Assembly: GCA_035079385.1 (NCBI GenBank)
Contig: JAVHKY010000054.1
Coordinates: forward strand, 1,837,501 to 1,901,500
DNA from: Aspidiotus rigidus
Lineage: Eukaryota; Arthropoda; Insecta; Hemiptera; Diaspididae
Direction of reading: 5' to 3'
DNA length: 64,000 bases
Position numbers and translations under genes: made by a program. Below are positions 40,205 through 51,850 of the stretch, piece after piece (the first letter of the stretch is position 1; each line of letters opens with the position of its first letter). The notes under the pieces are model-generated. The model was given only the letters and a program-made list of their open reading frames with translations. It ran no database searches and was not told the origin of the DNA.

Positions 40205-41385
40205 GGAGAAATGTTGACCCTTAGGACCGAACGAACCACCGTGGACTAAAACATCGGTCGTAGTATCTTTCCTGTAAATTCCAAACTTATGGATACCGTC
40301 TATTATAGAGAACGATAAATCCAAAAAGTTAATGGAAAGTACCCCTATTTCCAACGTAAATTTGATGGAAGGGTACCAGGAATTGAGATACCTCAGAAAC
40401 TCACCAAGGAGATCCGGGGGACCAGTCCAGGTACATAGAACGTCATCAACGTACCTGTCCCAAGGATTTCCGGTGTTTTTGGTCTTGAGTGCACAACTTA
40501 TTAGAGGATGTGTGCACTACTTACTTCGTTCATTTGTTTATTTCAATAGATTCCGAGTGTTCTGGGTTCAACACTCATTTGTGAATGAAGCTGTGCCAGT
40601 AGTAGATATGATTAAGTAACACCTGGTTCGAGGAAAAGAGGTCAAGTTCAAACTTGGACATGAAAATTTCGGAGATGAGAGAGCCTAAAGGTGATCCAAT
40701 AGTGATCCCTACTTCATCAGGAAACTCGAAAAATTATCCATCAAATTTACAGTAATTGGGGGACCAGCAAATATTCAGAAGATCGAAAAATTCCTGAAGC
40801 TCATCGTGAGGAATATTGGCTTTGACGAGTAGCTCACCCATATGCTGGATAGTAGAAGCCTTAGGAATATTCGGGAATAAACCAACCACATCAAACGAGC
40901 CGATGGTCGTTCCCGGGGAAATCTTACACCCTTCAGAACGCCATATAAAGAGGCCGAATTCAAGACCGAATGAGGAGATTCAAAATCAATGCGATTTTTG
41001 AACCGTCGGTCCAGGAATTTGGCAAGGAAGTAGGTGGGGGAGGAGACGAAAGAAACAACGGGTCGCATCGGGGTATTGTTCTTATGCATTTTGGGCAGCC
41101 CGTAGAGGAGGGGGGGTGTGGGTTTAGGAACAAGGAGGGTTTTTTTCAAAGCAGGAGTTTTGATAATAGCCTCACTCCTATTGATGACACACCCAACTTC
41201 TTTAACGTGCTTAGGGAAGCTGAAATCCTCGCTCTCTTTAGCACCACACTGCTGGAGGATTTCATGGACCTTGGAAGAATAGGCGGATTTCTCCATCACC
41301 ACAACAGCATTGCCCTTATCAGCCTTAGTGACGACTAAATCTCCCTCTTTAATCTTCCTCTTCAAACTTTGAATCACCCTGCCTC
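40205..41385 (-). pseudogene. PLE-F, RT fragment with internal insertion
   Basis: Minus-strand RT from LKRKIKEGDLVVTKADKGNAVVVM through PPLLYGLPKMHKNNTPMRPVVSF to the region after the catalytic motif. Frameshifts occur near 40940 and 40780. A foreign segment of about 145 bp (about 40458-40602) splits the catalytic box. It lacks the endonuclease and both termini. Confidence 0.82.
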
Positions 41386-41394
41386 TTAATTAAT

Positions 41395-41800
41395 GTAATT
41401 AAATGTGACAACGAAAAATTATTCGGCCTGGTGATTGGACGAGAGAAGCAGAACAGAACCAACCAATGAGACGACAGGAATCCAGACAGTCAATAGAAAC
41501 GCAGCATTCAAGACAATAGATTGAACCAATCACTACGCAGTATATTTTAGCCAATAAGAGCACAATGTCATATTTTTGTAAGAATAAGTTTCTAAGAAGT
41601 AAACCAATCACAACACAGCATTGTTATAGCCAATAAGATCACAGTGTTACACTATAAAAACTCATGGTTAAGGCCTTGTTCTCCAGTTGCGAAACAACTG
41701 ATGATGGGATAACACCCGGACGTACTCTTGTATAAGCAACTAATCAAGTAGATTTGTACAATTGGAAAACCCTTTTTCACTATTAGTGCTCTACTTACAC
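41395..41800 (+). promoter_or_regulatory. Promoter-like segment: CCAAT array, TATA box, PLE-like hairpin
   Basis: CCAAT at 41463, 41526, 41551, 41604 and 41630, with ATTGG at 41434; the pair CCAATCAC...CCAATAAGA is duplicated at a spacing of 78-79 bp. TATAAAAA lies at 41653-41660. Downstream, CTGATGATGGGATAACACCC (41698 on) resembles the 3' hairpin of PLEs and includes a CTGATGA core. It may be the terminal promoter repeat of a third PLE family. No ORF follows. Confidence 0.45.
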
Positions 41801-41844
41801 CTCACTCACTCATTATGAGTTCCGATAATCGAAGGAGTAAAACA

Positions 41845-41960
41845 AAGAAAACTGCAAAAGGATCGCGCGAAATTGAAAACGACCGCTTTCGGGTAAACAG
41901 CCATTCTCGAAGTATAGAAAGCAACTGAACCCAGTACCAACAAGAAAACCTCGCAGCTCA
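41845..41960 (-). mobile_element. Solitary PLE 3' end
   Basis: Minus strand reads TACTGGGTTCAGTTGCTTTC, the hairpin and CCGAAAGCGGTCG, as in the PLE-E 3' UTR. No coding part is attached, so it is a severely truncated PLE. Confidence 0.7.
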
Positions 41961-41969
41961 CTTGGTGAG

Positions 41970-44179
41970 CTGCTGGGGGTTGCCTTCATTAACTTTGTTC
42001 ACTGAGGCAAACAGGGAACCTGTTTTATGGGAGTCACTAGTGCACTAGTGTGCATTGTCATTCCTATACAGCTTGAACTCTCTTCTTCACCACCTTGTTC
42101 GTTTTTCCTCATCATAAATAAACAGCCTAAATAAATAAATAAATAAATGAATAAATAAATAAACAAGTCTAATATGCTGTACATCAAGCCTAGTATAGTG
42201 AAGGCTTTTCAAGATTTCACTCGCTCCGCTTGTGCGATTGTGTCGACTAGCCTCAAGTGAAGATCGTAACGCTCAATTTCGTTCCTTCCTGAATTTTTTG
42301 GTACTCTCCGTTTCCTTCTATCTTCATCGTGGTTCGCAAAAATTTGATTTATTCATGCAGAAACGAGTTCCGAATTGCAACCACAATGTACGAAAATAGC
42401 ACGCGTATATCTTAATTTTCGGGGTTGGTCGATTTCTATATTTTATGCGCATTATTATGTTGGTACTAAGTGTAGCACGCTCTCGCACATAAATTTCCAG
42501 TAGTCAACTTGAATGCGCGTATTCATGAAGTGACATTTTGGCGAACATTTCAGATGCCAACGTGGAAAAACAAATGATACTGGAACTGCCTTTCAAACCG
42601 GTTGCTGCTCGATTCCCCCCAAGTTTTACCTATTTTATTCAGTCGTATTCTCATTATTTCATTCTCTCACCCGCATATCATAAGCGCGAGTATAACAAAA
42701 TTTACGAGTGAGTCTATCCGAATCGTGTTGAGATGTTATCAGCGGTAAAATAAATGTAGACATTATAATTGGAGAAGTGTTTTGTGACGAGGTTAACTGG
42801 GCATATTAGCGTAGACAATCGAACGGTACGCTACAAAGAAAAACTCACAGAATATTGAAGAGGCTCCGGTGACGAGTTTATGTTACAGCATTTATCAAGA
42901 AAAAAAATGTCAGAGGTTATATTCTATTTTTGAATACCGTCGCAATATCCAGTTAGGGTGTACAACGTAGTCATAAAAAAAAGAAGAATGGAAAGTCATT
43001 TTCAAAACACCCAAACTTTGAGAGCTTTCGAGGCGAGAAAAAACAAGAAATACGACGCCTCTGTTCACGACATATAACTCGTTTCTCTATTGCGATCCTA
43101 GAAAGCGAACGCACATTGAGAACGTCTGCCTCAGAAAATGTCGTGTTATTCTTAAATTTATCCGGTGCGTTTTCAAGCCCATTAATTATACAACTAGATA
43201 ACACATCACAAAACTGTCAACTTGTGGCACAGTAAAAACAAATAGTTTTACGGTGTACGAGAGTTCTCGGGTTCGCTATGTGGCAGAGATTTCCGAGAAA
43301 GAAAAAATAAGGGGAAAAAAACGCAAAGCGCATCCGTGGTTATTTATATTATTATTTATTTCTAGTAATCTCTTCAGCCGTTCGAGGATTTAAAATGTTG
43401 CACGTTGTTATTATCAACCTTTGCCGCAACACTTCGTCAGTATAGTTTTTATTTATTCGCATGGAGAGTATTAATTATGACGAGTGTTTGACATACAAAA
43501 AGTGCTCTCGTCATCGACTTGGAATTATTATTCGTTTTATTTGACGTATGAGACGTACAAGAAGAATACTCTCAATTCTTGTATTCAAGGGACGAATGCG
43601 GACCAAGATAGTCTAAAGAGCTTGCGAAAGACACTGGACTTGCAGACACAACCTTTCAAATCAGCAAAAAAAAAAACGAAATTCTCCAGGTTTTGAAACC
43701 CCGTTGTAACGTAAAATAATTAACAAAGATAAGACCGCAGAGGAGATTAGCCAATGATAACTCGCTAAAGTTAACGGGTTCTACAGCAGTTGAACCGCTC
43801 GGCACATTATCGTTTCAATACACCCATTAGTTCCGCTTGTGTTCCACAACAAATCTTCACTTGTGAAGATATTTTGCCGCACATATGTCTGGCTGTGATT
43901 GGCTAATCAGCAGCATACTTGCGTCACAAATTACCGGAACACGTGGCAAGTCTCCTGGCGCAATTTCCGAAACTGTGCTGGTAGCCGATGGTCGCGTACT
44001 TGGAAATGATGCCTCGTCTCATGCATTCGATTGTTGAACCAAATTAATATTCACGACGGTAACTTTCAGTTTGGCCTTGGACAGTGTAAAATGGCTAGCA
44101 ATTTTAAATTGCTAGGACGAACGCAGTGCGTCCAAAAAGCACCGTTAGTGCAGGCGATTAAGACGCAAAAAATGGTCTC
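41970..44179. other. Intergenic, no gene recognised
   Basis: TAAATAAA-type microsatellite at about 42128-42170. Small ORFs at 42971-43204 (-) and 43484-43696 (+) show no domain and no convincing splice context. Otherwise apparently unique AT-rich DNA. Confidence 0.5.
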
Positions 44180-44930
44180 GTAAACATTTTGGGGTGCACA
44201 AGGGGAAATTATTGTAACTGTTTAAGTTTGACGCCCAGAAAAATATATACGAGTTCCCGACCCCCCCACCTTGTGCTAAGTTTTTTGTGGCACGTTTTAG
44301 CCCCCCAAAATTGGTTTTTTGCTCGAAAAATTTGGGTTCAATGAAAAAAAGTCTTCAGATAAAAAATGTTCCTCGTAAAATTTGCTACATTTTAGTGTAC
44401 ACGAAATTTGTTATAAGTTCAATTATAAGCTCAAAAAGTTTGTACAAAGTTGGCAGCTTTTGGATGAAATTCTTTTTTTTCGGAAATATCTCAGGCTCCA
44501 ATTAAAAAACGCTTCGAACAAAAAGTTTTCCTCTTGAAATTTGCTATAGAATATACTATCTCAACTTTCTCCGAAAGCTGGTAAAAAGTTCAAAGCTTTT
44601 GGAAGCAAATTAAGCTTTGTCAAATGTCTTGAAAAATCTAGCTCCAATTTGAAAATGTTTCGAACAAAAAGTATTCCCCATGAAATTTACCATAAAATGA
44701 ACTATCTATCTTTCATTGTCAGTCCGATGGTGAGCTTGAAAAGTTCTTGATAGTTATGAGCTTTCGGAAGAAAAATGGTTATTCGCAAATGTCATTAAAA
44801 ACCGAGCTTCAAGAAGAAAAATTTTTGGGAAAAAAATACTCCTCGTCAAATTTATTAGTATACAATCTGTCTGAACTTTCTTCCAAAGTTTGTCCGAAAG
44901 TTGTGAGTTTTGTGACAATGAAAATACTGT
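44180..44930 (+). repeat. Dispersed repeat family R2, copy 2
   Basis: From CACAAGGGGAAATTATTGTAA through CCTTGTGCTAAGTTTTTTGTGG and CCCCCCAAAATTGG into blocks with AGCTCCAATT. The corresponding reverse-strand copy is 51012-51850. Small ORFs are not genes. Confidence 0.8.
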
Positions 44931-45062
44931 ACACTAATACTGTACCGAAAAACTTGTCACAATGCTGCTACCACGTAAGAGGAAAATACTGGACAATAAG
45001 TAGGTATTGTAAGGGTCGAGCGTTTCAAAGATGTCGAAAGAGGATCATTTTATGGCAAATGA

Positions 45063-45157
45063 GCGGTTGGTCGCCTGACCGCCTGACATGTGTTGAGTAC
45101 ATATCTGTGAATTAAACGAAAAAATACGTTCCTCAAGGTTACGGCTATCCATAATAA
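45063..45157 (-). mobile_element. Helitron 3' end fragment and PLE tail fragment
   Basis: 45063-45115 resembles the hairpin end of the Helitron at 30117 (GCGGTTGG...CTGACCGC, then GAGTACATATCTGTG). 45130-45157 matches the terminal tail of PLE-D and PLE-I (GGTTACGGCTATCCATAATA). The tail abuts the LINE-H ATG. Confidence 0.6.
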
Positions 45158-46033
45158 ATGCAAGACCAGCAGCAATCGTCCTCACAGGCAGCCACACCTA
45201 GTTCTAACGTACCTTCGTGGAGCCAGGTAGTTTCCCGGGGCAATCGGAAGAAGCCCCTGCCTACCATACCACGGTCCCAAGGCCAAAGGCAGGAGAGGCT
45301 ACTGGGAAAGAGGAAGCCAAGGTCGGCAGCAGTAATTATAGCCCGGCAAAGTGAGGATGTAACCTACGAGGCCATCCTCAAGACAGCCCAGTCAAAGCTG
45401 TCAATAGCTTCCTTAGGCCTGAAGGTAACCCAGATACGGACAACCAAGAAAGGGGAGATGCTCCTAGAAGTGAAAGGAGAGGGAGAGACGTCAGAGGAAA
45501 CCTTCCGAGAGAAACTGGGGGAAGCCATTGATGACATGGCGACAGTTAGGACACCGCAGCGTCAGACCAGAGTTCTCATCCTGGGAATTGAGAAGTCCGT
45601 GGACAGGGAAGACATCCTGGCCCAAATGCCAGCTGGCACAGGCGCCACGCTCCTGGATCTGCAGCCAATGGGACGCGGATGCCAGATGGCCAAGATCGAG
45701 CTGCCCATTGCAGCAGCCCTCCAGCTAATCAGGAAGGGCAAGATTGAGGTTGGATGGAGTACCTGCCGGGTGAAATCACTAGAGAAGGCAAGGTCCCTGC
45801 AGCGATGCTATAAATGCCTCCAGGAGGGGCATATAGCAGCTGCCTGCACCAATGCAGCTATTGGTAGCGTTTGCTACAGATGTGGCCAAGAGGGACACCG
45901 AATCCGGGACTGCAAGGGGGATCCTAAGTGTCCTGTCTGTAGCCAGATCGAGGGGCGCCCTGCAAACCACATTGTGGGGAGCAGAGGGTGCGCAGGTGTC
46001 CAAGCACAGGGTGCTGGAGGCAAGCGCAAGTAA
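45158..46033 (+). CDS. LINE-H ORF1 (Gag-like, zinc knuckles)
   Basis: 291 residues from ATG 45158. The N-terminus is Gln/Ser-rich, a central part is mixed alpha/beta in appearance, then CYKCLQEGHIAAAC (from residue 217), CYRCGQEGHRIRDC and a variant CPVCSQ...H...C. Such ORF1 proteins bind element RNA to form the transposition RNP. The frame is intact. ORF2 begins five bases after the stop. Confidence 0.87.
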   Translation: MQDQQQSSSQAATPSSNVPSWSQVVSRGNRKKPLPTIPRSQGQRQERLLGKRKPRSAAVIIARQSEDVTYEAILKTAQSKLSIASLGLKVTQIRTTKKGEMLLEVKGEGETSEETFREKLGEAIDDMATVRTPQRQTRVLILGIEKSVDREDILAQMPAGTGATLLDLQPMGRGCQMAKIELPIAAALQLIRKGKIEVGWSTCRVKSLEKARSLQRCYKCLQEGHIAAACTNAAIGSVCYRCGQEGHRIRDCKGDPKCPVCSQIEGRPANHIVGSRGCAGVQAQGAGGKRK

Positions 46034-46038
46034 GATCA

Positions 46039-48201
46039 ATGGCAGGTGCGCTATCCTTCCTACAGTGCAACCTTCAGCACTGCAAACTGGCTCAGGATCT
46101 TCTCTAGCAGTTTATAGCTGAGGAGGGAACGCACATTGTAATTGCCAGTGAGTATTACAATGTTGCGAGAAGACAAGGATGGTACACAGACCGTACTGGC
46201 TTAGCGGCCATTGGTGTTTGCCCAGAGTGTCCAATTGCTCCGGGAGAGATTGAAAGATGGGAGGGGTATATTGCTGTGAAGATGGCCGACATGGTTGTCT
46301 ACAGTTGCTACTTCTCCCCAAATCGCCTCTTCCCGGAGTTTGAGGACTTCTTGAAGAAATTAGAAGAAAGCTTGTCCAGACGGCAAGGTGAAAAATTCAT
46401 AGTGGCTGTCGATTTTAATGCCAAGTCAGAAGAGTGGCGATCAGGCTGTACTGACATCCGTGGATATGCCTTGGGGGAGTGGATTGCCTACAACCGACTG
46501 GAAACGGTCAATGTGGGCAACACTCCGACCCGAGTGCATGAAGGTTACGGATCCATCATTGATGTCACCTTTGCTTCAGAGAGCCTAGCCCAAAGAATAG
46601 ATGGCTGGGCGGTACTGGACAAGGAGCTTTCTGGGAGCGACCACCGGTGTATTAACTTCTCCATCCGCCAGGAAGTTGAGGTCGCTGCTCCACAAAAGCT
46701 GGTAAGAAAATGGGCCGTTAGGAAGCTGAATAGCGACCGCTTGAAGGCTAGCTATCTTGCTCTCATGTGGGATCAAGAAGAAGAGCAAGAAGGTAATGCA
46801 GAGGTGGCAGCAGAGAGGATGATCAAGACTGTCACCAAAGCTTGCGATGTAGCCACGCCCAGGCAAGGTCCACCAAAGAAGAGGAGAGCGGTTTACTGGT
46901 GGACCAACAAGATTGCCGAGTTAAGGAAAGAGTGCAACCGTCAGCGCCGGATATACCAGCTTAGTAGTGGCCGCTAAGGGGCGCGGGCGGTTATACCTGA
47001 ATACCAGCTGGTTCGTAAAAGGCTGAAGAAGGCCATCAAGGACAGCAAGAGTGCTGCATGGCAAGAGCTATGTGAGATGGCAGATGACGACCCGTTTGGA
47101 AAGCCTTATAAGATAGTGCTGAAGAAGCTAGAGGGTCCCTCAGCAATGAGCCGAGTGGAGCCGGATGTTGTGGGTCAGATCATTGATGGCTTGTTCCCAC
47201 AGCAGCCACCACCAATGGTAACGCTACCAATAGTAGAAGAGGATGGTATATCCCTCCTAGGCACCGCAGAGGTTGATGCAGCAGTCAATAGACTGCGGGG
47301 TAAGTATTGGAAGGCTCCATGCCCGGATGAGATTCCAAATCCAGTCTGGAGCGCCATACATTCAGTTGACCCAGCACTGCTTGTTGATACATTCAATGCG
47401 GCAATCGTTGGGGGACTGTTCCCTGTGCGATGGAAGAAAGCCAGGCTAACGTTGATCGATAAGAAGGATAAACCACCTGCTCTACCATCCTCTTATCGTC
47501 CACTTTGTCTGCTAGACAATGTTGGGAAACTTCTAGAAAGAGTCATAGCCAATTGTTTGGAGAGCTATCTGAAGGAAAGAGATATAATCTCTGATAGCCA
47601 GTATGGTTTTAAAACTGGACGCTGCACATCAGATGCTGGGATCCGGCTGAAGAGGATAGCCAAGTCAGCGATTGATATGCGTCAGTTTTGCGCAGCCATC
47701 AGCCTCGACATAAAAAATGCGTTCAATTCAATTCCATGGACGATTATATTGGAAGCTCTTGTGAACACAGGAGTGCCCGCATACCTGCTCAGGATGATCA
47801 GCAGCTATCTTAGCTGCCGTGAAATCCAAGCAGAGACGTCTGCTGGTACAGTAAAGCGCCCTGTTACTTGTGGGGTGCTGCAGGGGTCGGTCCTTGGGCC
47901 GCTTTTGTGGTGCGTCGCATTTAACGGAATCTTTAAGGTGAAGCTGCCACCAGGGGTTAAGCTTATCTGCTATGCGGATGACACCCTGGTAGTATGCACC
48001 GCCAAAACAACTGTAGCGGTGGAGAGCAGGGTAAACCGGGCCCTAGAGGATGTGACACGTTGGATCGAGTCGGCTGGACTTGAACTAGCAGCAAGTAAGA
48101 CGGAGGCCATTTTATTCACGACCCGTCAGAAGTTCAAGCCATCCACCTTTCGCCTGCGAGGTGTGGAAATTGAAACCAAGCAGCCAATGAAATACGTGGG
48201 C
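46039..48201 (+). pseudogene. LINE-H ORF2: endonuclease and RT with two nonsense codons
   Basis: ATG 46039 (MAGALSFLQCNLQHCKLAQDLL), TAG at 46105-46107, then endonuclease motifs VAVDFNAKSEEW, SIIDVTF and SGSDHRCI. TAA at 46975-46977 lies in the linker; the frame is otherwise continuous. RT motifs: YRPLCLLDNVGKLLERVI, ISLDIKNAFNSIPW, GVLQGSVLGPLLW, and YADDTLV near 47971-47990. It breaks off after KYVGISLY, where PLE-G begins. Confidence 0.88.
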
Positions 48202-50275
48202 ATATCTCTATATGCTCGAGGGCGATGCGCTTACGATAGGAATTCTCTTCTTATGAAGGTTAATAGTGACGAAACTGCCCTCTTTGAGAAAGGGTTGAAA
48301 TTCAGTTTACCTCCCCTCAAGAAGGATGAAACCTTGGCGAATGTTGTTGCGGATCTTGCGATTAAAATTGGTCCTGGTTTTAATACCCAGAAAGTTTGTG
48401 CCGAATTAGTCCGTAATAACCCCCTCCCTCGCATGAGTAATAAATTGGGAGGAGTGATTCAAGGTTTGAAGAGGAAGATGAAAGAGGGAGATTTAATCGT
48501 CACTAAGGCTGACCAGGGCAATGCTGTTGTGGTGAGGGAGAAGTCGGCCTATTCTTCTTAGGTCCATGAAGTCCTCCAGCAGTGTGGTGCTAAAGAGAGT
48601 GAGGATTTCAGTTTTCCTAAGCACATCAAAGAAGTTAGGAGTGTCATGAACAAGTGTGAGGCTATTATCAAAACTCTTGCTTTGAAAAAAACCCTCCTCG
48701 TTCCCAACCCCACACCCCCCTCCTCTACGGGCTGCCGAAAGTGCAAAAGAACAATACCCCGATGCGACCCGTTGTTCCACCCCCCCTACCTCCTTGCCGA
48801 ATTCCTGGACCGACGGTTCAAAAATCGCATTGATTTTGAATCTCCTCATTCGGTTTTGAATTCGGCCTCTTCAACTGATGTCCTGAAGGGTGTAAGTCTT
48901 CCCCCGGGAACGACTATTGGCTCTTTTGATATTGTTGGTCTGTTCCCGAATATTCCCAAGGCTGCTACTATCCAGCGGATGGGTGAGCTACTCGTCAGAG
49001 CCAACATTCCTCACAATGAGCTTCAGGAATTTTTCGATCTTCTGAATACCTGCTGGTCCCCTAACTACTGTAAATTTGAAGGGAAGTTGTTCGAGTTTCC
49101 TGGTGAAGTAGGGATCCCTATTGGATCACCTTTAGGCTCTCTCATCTCCGAAATTTTCATGTCTAAGTTTGAACTTGACCTCTTTTCCTCGAACCAGGTG
49201 TTACTTGATCATATTCACTATTGGCACAGGTACGTTGATGACGTTCTATGCACCTGGACTGGTCCCCCAGATCTTCTTGGTGAGTTTCTCGGGTATCTCA
49301 ATTCCTGGTACCCTTCCATCAAATTTACGTTGGAAATAGGGGTACTTTCCATTAACTGTTTGGATTTATCGATCTCTATAATAGACGGTATCCATAAGTT
49401 TGGAATTTACAAGGAAAGATACTACGACCGATGTTTTTAGTCCACGGTGGTTCGGTCCTGTTGCTCATAATATGGCTGCTTTTCACAGCCTAGTTCACAG
49501 ACTGACTCGTTCGTATTCCTATGAGTCAGTCTGCCTTCAAGAAAGAGTTACAATAAAACACCTGGTCAGAGTGAATGGGGTCAATGTCGATGTTGACGTG
49601 ATGGTTCGGAGGAAAGTTACAAAGAGGCTTCTTGATTCCAACACCTCCCTCCCCCGAGACACGATCCGTGATCACCGTTTGCGTTGGATCAGTCTCCCTT
49701 TCTTGGGGGAGTTCTCCCTCCAATTGGGTCGGGCTCTCCGCCCGTTTGACTTCAGACCCGCATTTTACAACCCTACCACAGTCAAGAGGTTGTTTGTGAG
49801 ACTGAAAGACCCCTTACCTGTTGGTGAGAAGAGTGGTGTTTACAAGTTGGAATGCAGGGATTGTGGAGGCTTTTATATTGGTGAGACCAGCCGCCAAATG
49901 AAAGTTGAAGTAGCTGAGCACCTGAATTCTTGGAAGAAGGGATACTGAGGGGAGTCAGCTTTTGCTGATCATCTGATAAACAGCGGCCACAGCTTCCGTG
50001 AGGGATCCGAAAAGCTTTTCCATAAGGAGAATTCCTATCGTAAGCGCATCGCCCTCGAGCATAGAGATAATGCGTCATCTCAACACCGACGGTATCACTG
50101 TACTCAACTCGTACATTCCGGAAGATGGATTATTGGACTGGTTTATGATTCACACCGCGATTTTTCGTTTGGACAATCTTAATACCTTGCTCTTCTTTTC
50201 TGTTCGTCAGTTGCTATCATTTCAGGCTTGAAGATGGTTTACTAACCGAAAGCGCTCGTCGTCTTATATTTTTTG
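48202..50275 (+). mobile_element. PLE-G inserted in LINE-H
   Basis: Starts with an inverted arm of about 46 bp (48202-48247) matching the reverse complement of 50027-50068, including the copy-specific CTTACGATAGGAATTCTC; the 3' copy later lost two bases. Plus-strand PLE coding follows. The 3' end keeps the GAAAGCGCTCG hairpin (about 50228-50260) but stops near 50275 without the terminal tail. No target duplication is visible. Confidence 0.87.
48248..50180 (+). pseudogene. PLE-G RT-GIY-YIG, multiply broken
   Basis: Begins LLMKVNSDETALFEKGLKF, apparently with an internal deletion relative to PLE-D. TAG at 48559-48561 replaces a lysine codon; frameshifts near 48715, 48780 and 49430 follow. RT retains CTWTGPPDLL and YVDDVLC (near 49240). 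The endonuclease (YKLECRDCGGFYIGETSRQ) is followed by TGA at 49946-49948 and a 2-bp loss near 50058. The frame from 47077 to 48561 joins LINE RT to PLE RT by accident. Confidence 0.87.
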
Positions 50276-50652
50276 TTTTACCGGGGCGGCCAGTGCCCGC
50301 CATTTTACTTCGACTTAGCCTCTTCCCTCATACGATAGGTTCGCTATTGAAAACCAACCGGTCCCCCGATGCATTACATCAGTCTGTATGGGCGCATGAG
50401 ATGCACTCAGTGGTTTTTTGTATGAGAAGCATATGCACTTTTCACAGTTCTCTCTCGAACATGAGTTTCAAAGTCTGCGTTGAAATTCATCTAAAACTTT
50501 ATTCAAATAAAAAGAAGATTTTCAAAACATATTCCAAGTCAATAGATGAAAGCGTACAAATAACAGACATTCAAATAATATTATTGTGATTGCAGTTGCA
50601 TCTCTTGTTCAAGAAAATAAACAAACATTCTACTTTATATATTAGAAGATTT
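50276..50652 (-). mobile_element. Helitron-like fragment 1
   Basis: On the minus strand a terminus TCTTCTAATATATAAAGTAG (50651 down) matches the 5' end of the Helitron at 31068 and is preceded by A. The other end near 50283 has a GC-rich hairpin (GGGGCGGCCAGTGCCCGCC on the plus strand) but no clear CTRR. Confidence 0.55.
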
Positions 50653-51011
50653 CCATACTTCCGGTAACGTCAAGAAGATAAAAAGAACATCTCTAACGTG
50701 CTGCAATTTAGAAGGTAGCACGAAAATGTGGTTCTCAAGAACACAAGTACAAGAGAAATACAGTAGACAGTTGCGTGTAGGTACCTTTCTTTGATGGATC
50801 AAATCGTGTTAAGTGACGCATACAGCGAGGGCACAATTTTTAATTAGGGTTTTTTTCCTATGGAAGCTAAACTTTCCATTTATGGCTTAAAAGTTTCTCT
50901 GGAATGATACAAATATGTGGCAAAAATTTCAAGTCGATAGGTACAGCGGCTCTCAAGTTATAAGAGGACAGACAGACAAACAGGCAAACTGACAAACATT
51001 CTGCTTTACAT
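50653..51011 (-). mobile_element. Helitron-like fragment 2
   Basis: Minus-strand terminus TCTGAATATGTAAAGCAGAA from 51011, followed by a run of GTTTGTC/GTCTGTC repeats, as in the Helitron at 30117-31068. Preceded by A on that strand. The 3' end is not identified. Confidence 0.55.
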
Positions 51012-51850
51012 ATTCAGATTTCACGAGGAACACTTTTTGTTTGAGACGTCTTTAAATTGGAGTTCGATCTTTTGAGATATTTGAAAAAATCGATTTCCTT
51101 TCAAAATCTTGGTGCTTTCAGTGTACTTTGAAACAAAATACAGATAGTCAATTTTGAAGAAAATTTTACAGAAAATATTTTTTTTCTTCATTTTTTTTTC
51201 TAATTGGAGCTGGATTTTTTGAGATATTTGAAAAAGCCTAATTTGCTTCCAAAAGCTCCAAACGTCTTACCAGCTTGAACACTTTTTGTTCAAAGTGTTT
51301 TTTACGAGTAATTGGAGCTTGATTTTCCAAGATAAGTAGGTGTAAATATGAGGTATTGGGATATGATGAAAGTTTGAAAGTTTGACAGGTCAAGGTCATT
51401 CACTTTTGCGTTCCACAGCTCGGTGCACGTGCTAGACTGACACGTTGAACGCAAAGGAGAATGACCTTGACCTGTCAATTTTTCAAACTTTCATCACATC
51501 CCAATACCTCACATTTACACCTACTGAGATATTTCCAAAAAAAATATTTTCATCCGAAGGCTTCCAACTTTGTACAAACTTTTTGAGTTTATTATTGAAC
51601 CTACAACAAAGTTCAAGTATACTAAAGTATAGCAAATTTTAAAAGGAACATTTTTTGTCTAAAAACTTTTTTTCATTGAGCCCAAATGTTTCAAAATATT
51701 CGCAAAAACCAATTTTGGGGGGCTAAAACGTGCCACAAAAAATTTAGCACAAGGTGTGGAAGGTGGGAACTTGAATATGTTCTGCTGGGCATTAAACTTG
51801 ACCATTTACAATAATTTCCCCTTGTGTACCCCAAAATGTTTACAACAATG
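51012..51850 (-). repeat. Dispersed repeat family R2, copy 3 (reverse)
   Basis: Reverse complement of the 44180-44930 type, including CCAATTTTGGGGGGCTAAAA and CACAAGGTGTGG. It is interrupted by a foldback element at 51335-51526. Confidence 0.8.
51335..51526. mobile_element. Foldback element in R2, arms of about 75 bp
   Basis: AGTAGGTGTAAAT...GGTCAAGGTCATTC is mirrored by GAATGACCTTGACC...ATTTACACCTACT, with a few mismatches. AGATA flanks both sides (51330-51334 and about 51527-51531). Neighbouring R2 copies lack this segment, so it is an insertion. Confidence 0.72.

Larger units (their letters stand above)
45158..48201 (+). mobile_element. LINE-H, R1/I-like non-LTR retrotransposon, 3'-truncated by PLE-G
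   Basis: ORF1 with CCHC knuckles, then ORF2 with apurinic-type endonuclease and RT. There is no recognisable 5' UTR (a PLE tail precedes ORF1), and the RT C-terminus and 3' end are lost at the PLE-G junction. ORF2 has two in-frame stops. Confidence 0.87.

Noticed and set aside
42971..43204. Minus-strand ORF with basic C-terminus
   Set aside because: No domain, ends in poly-Phe from a simple A-run and has no convincing splice sites.
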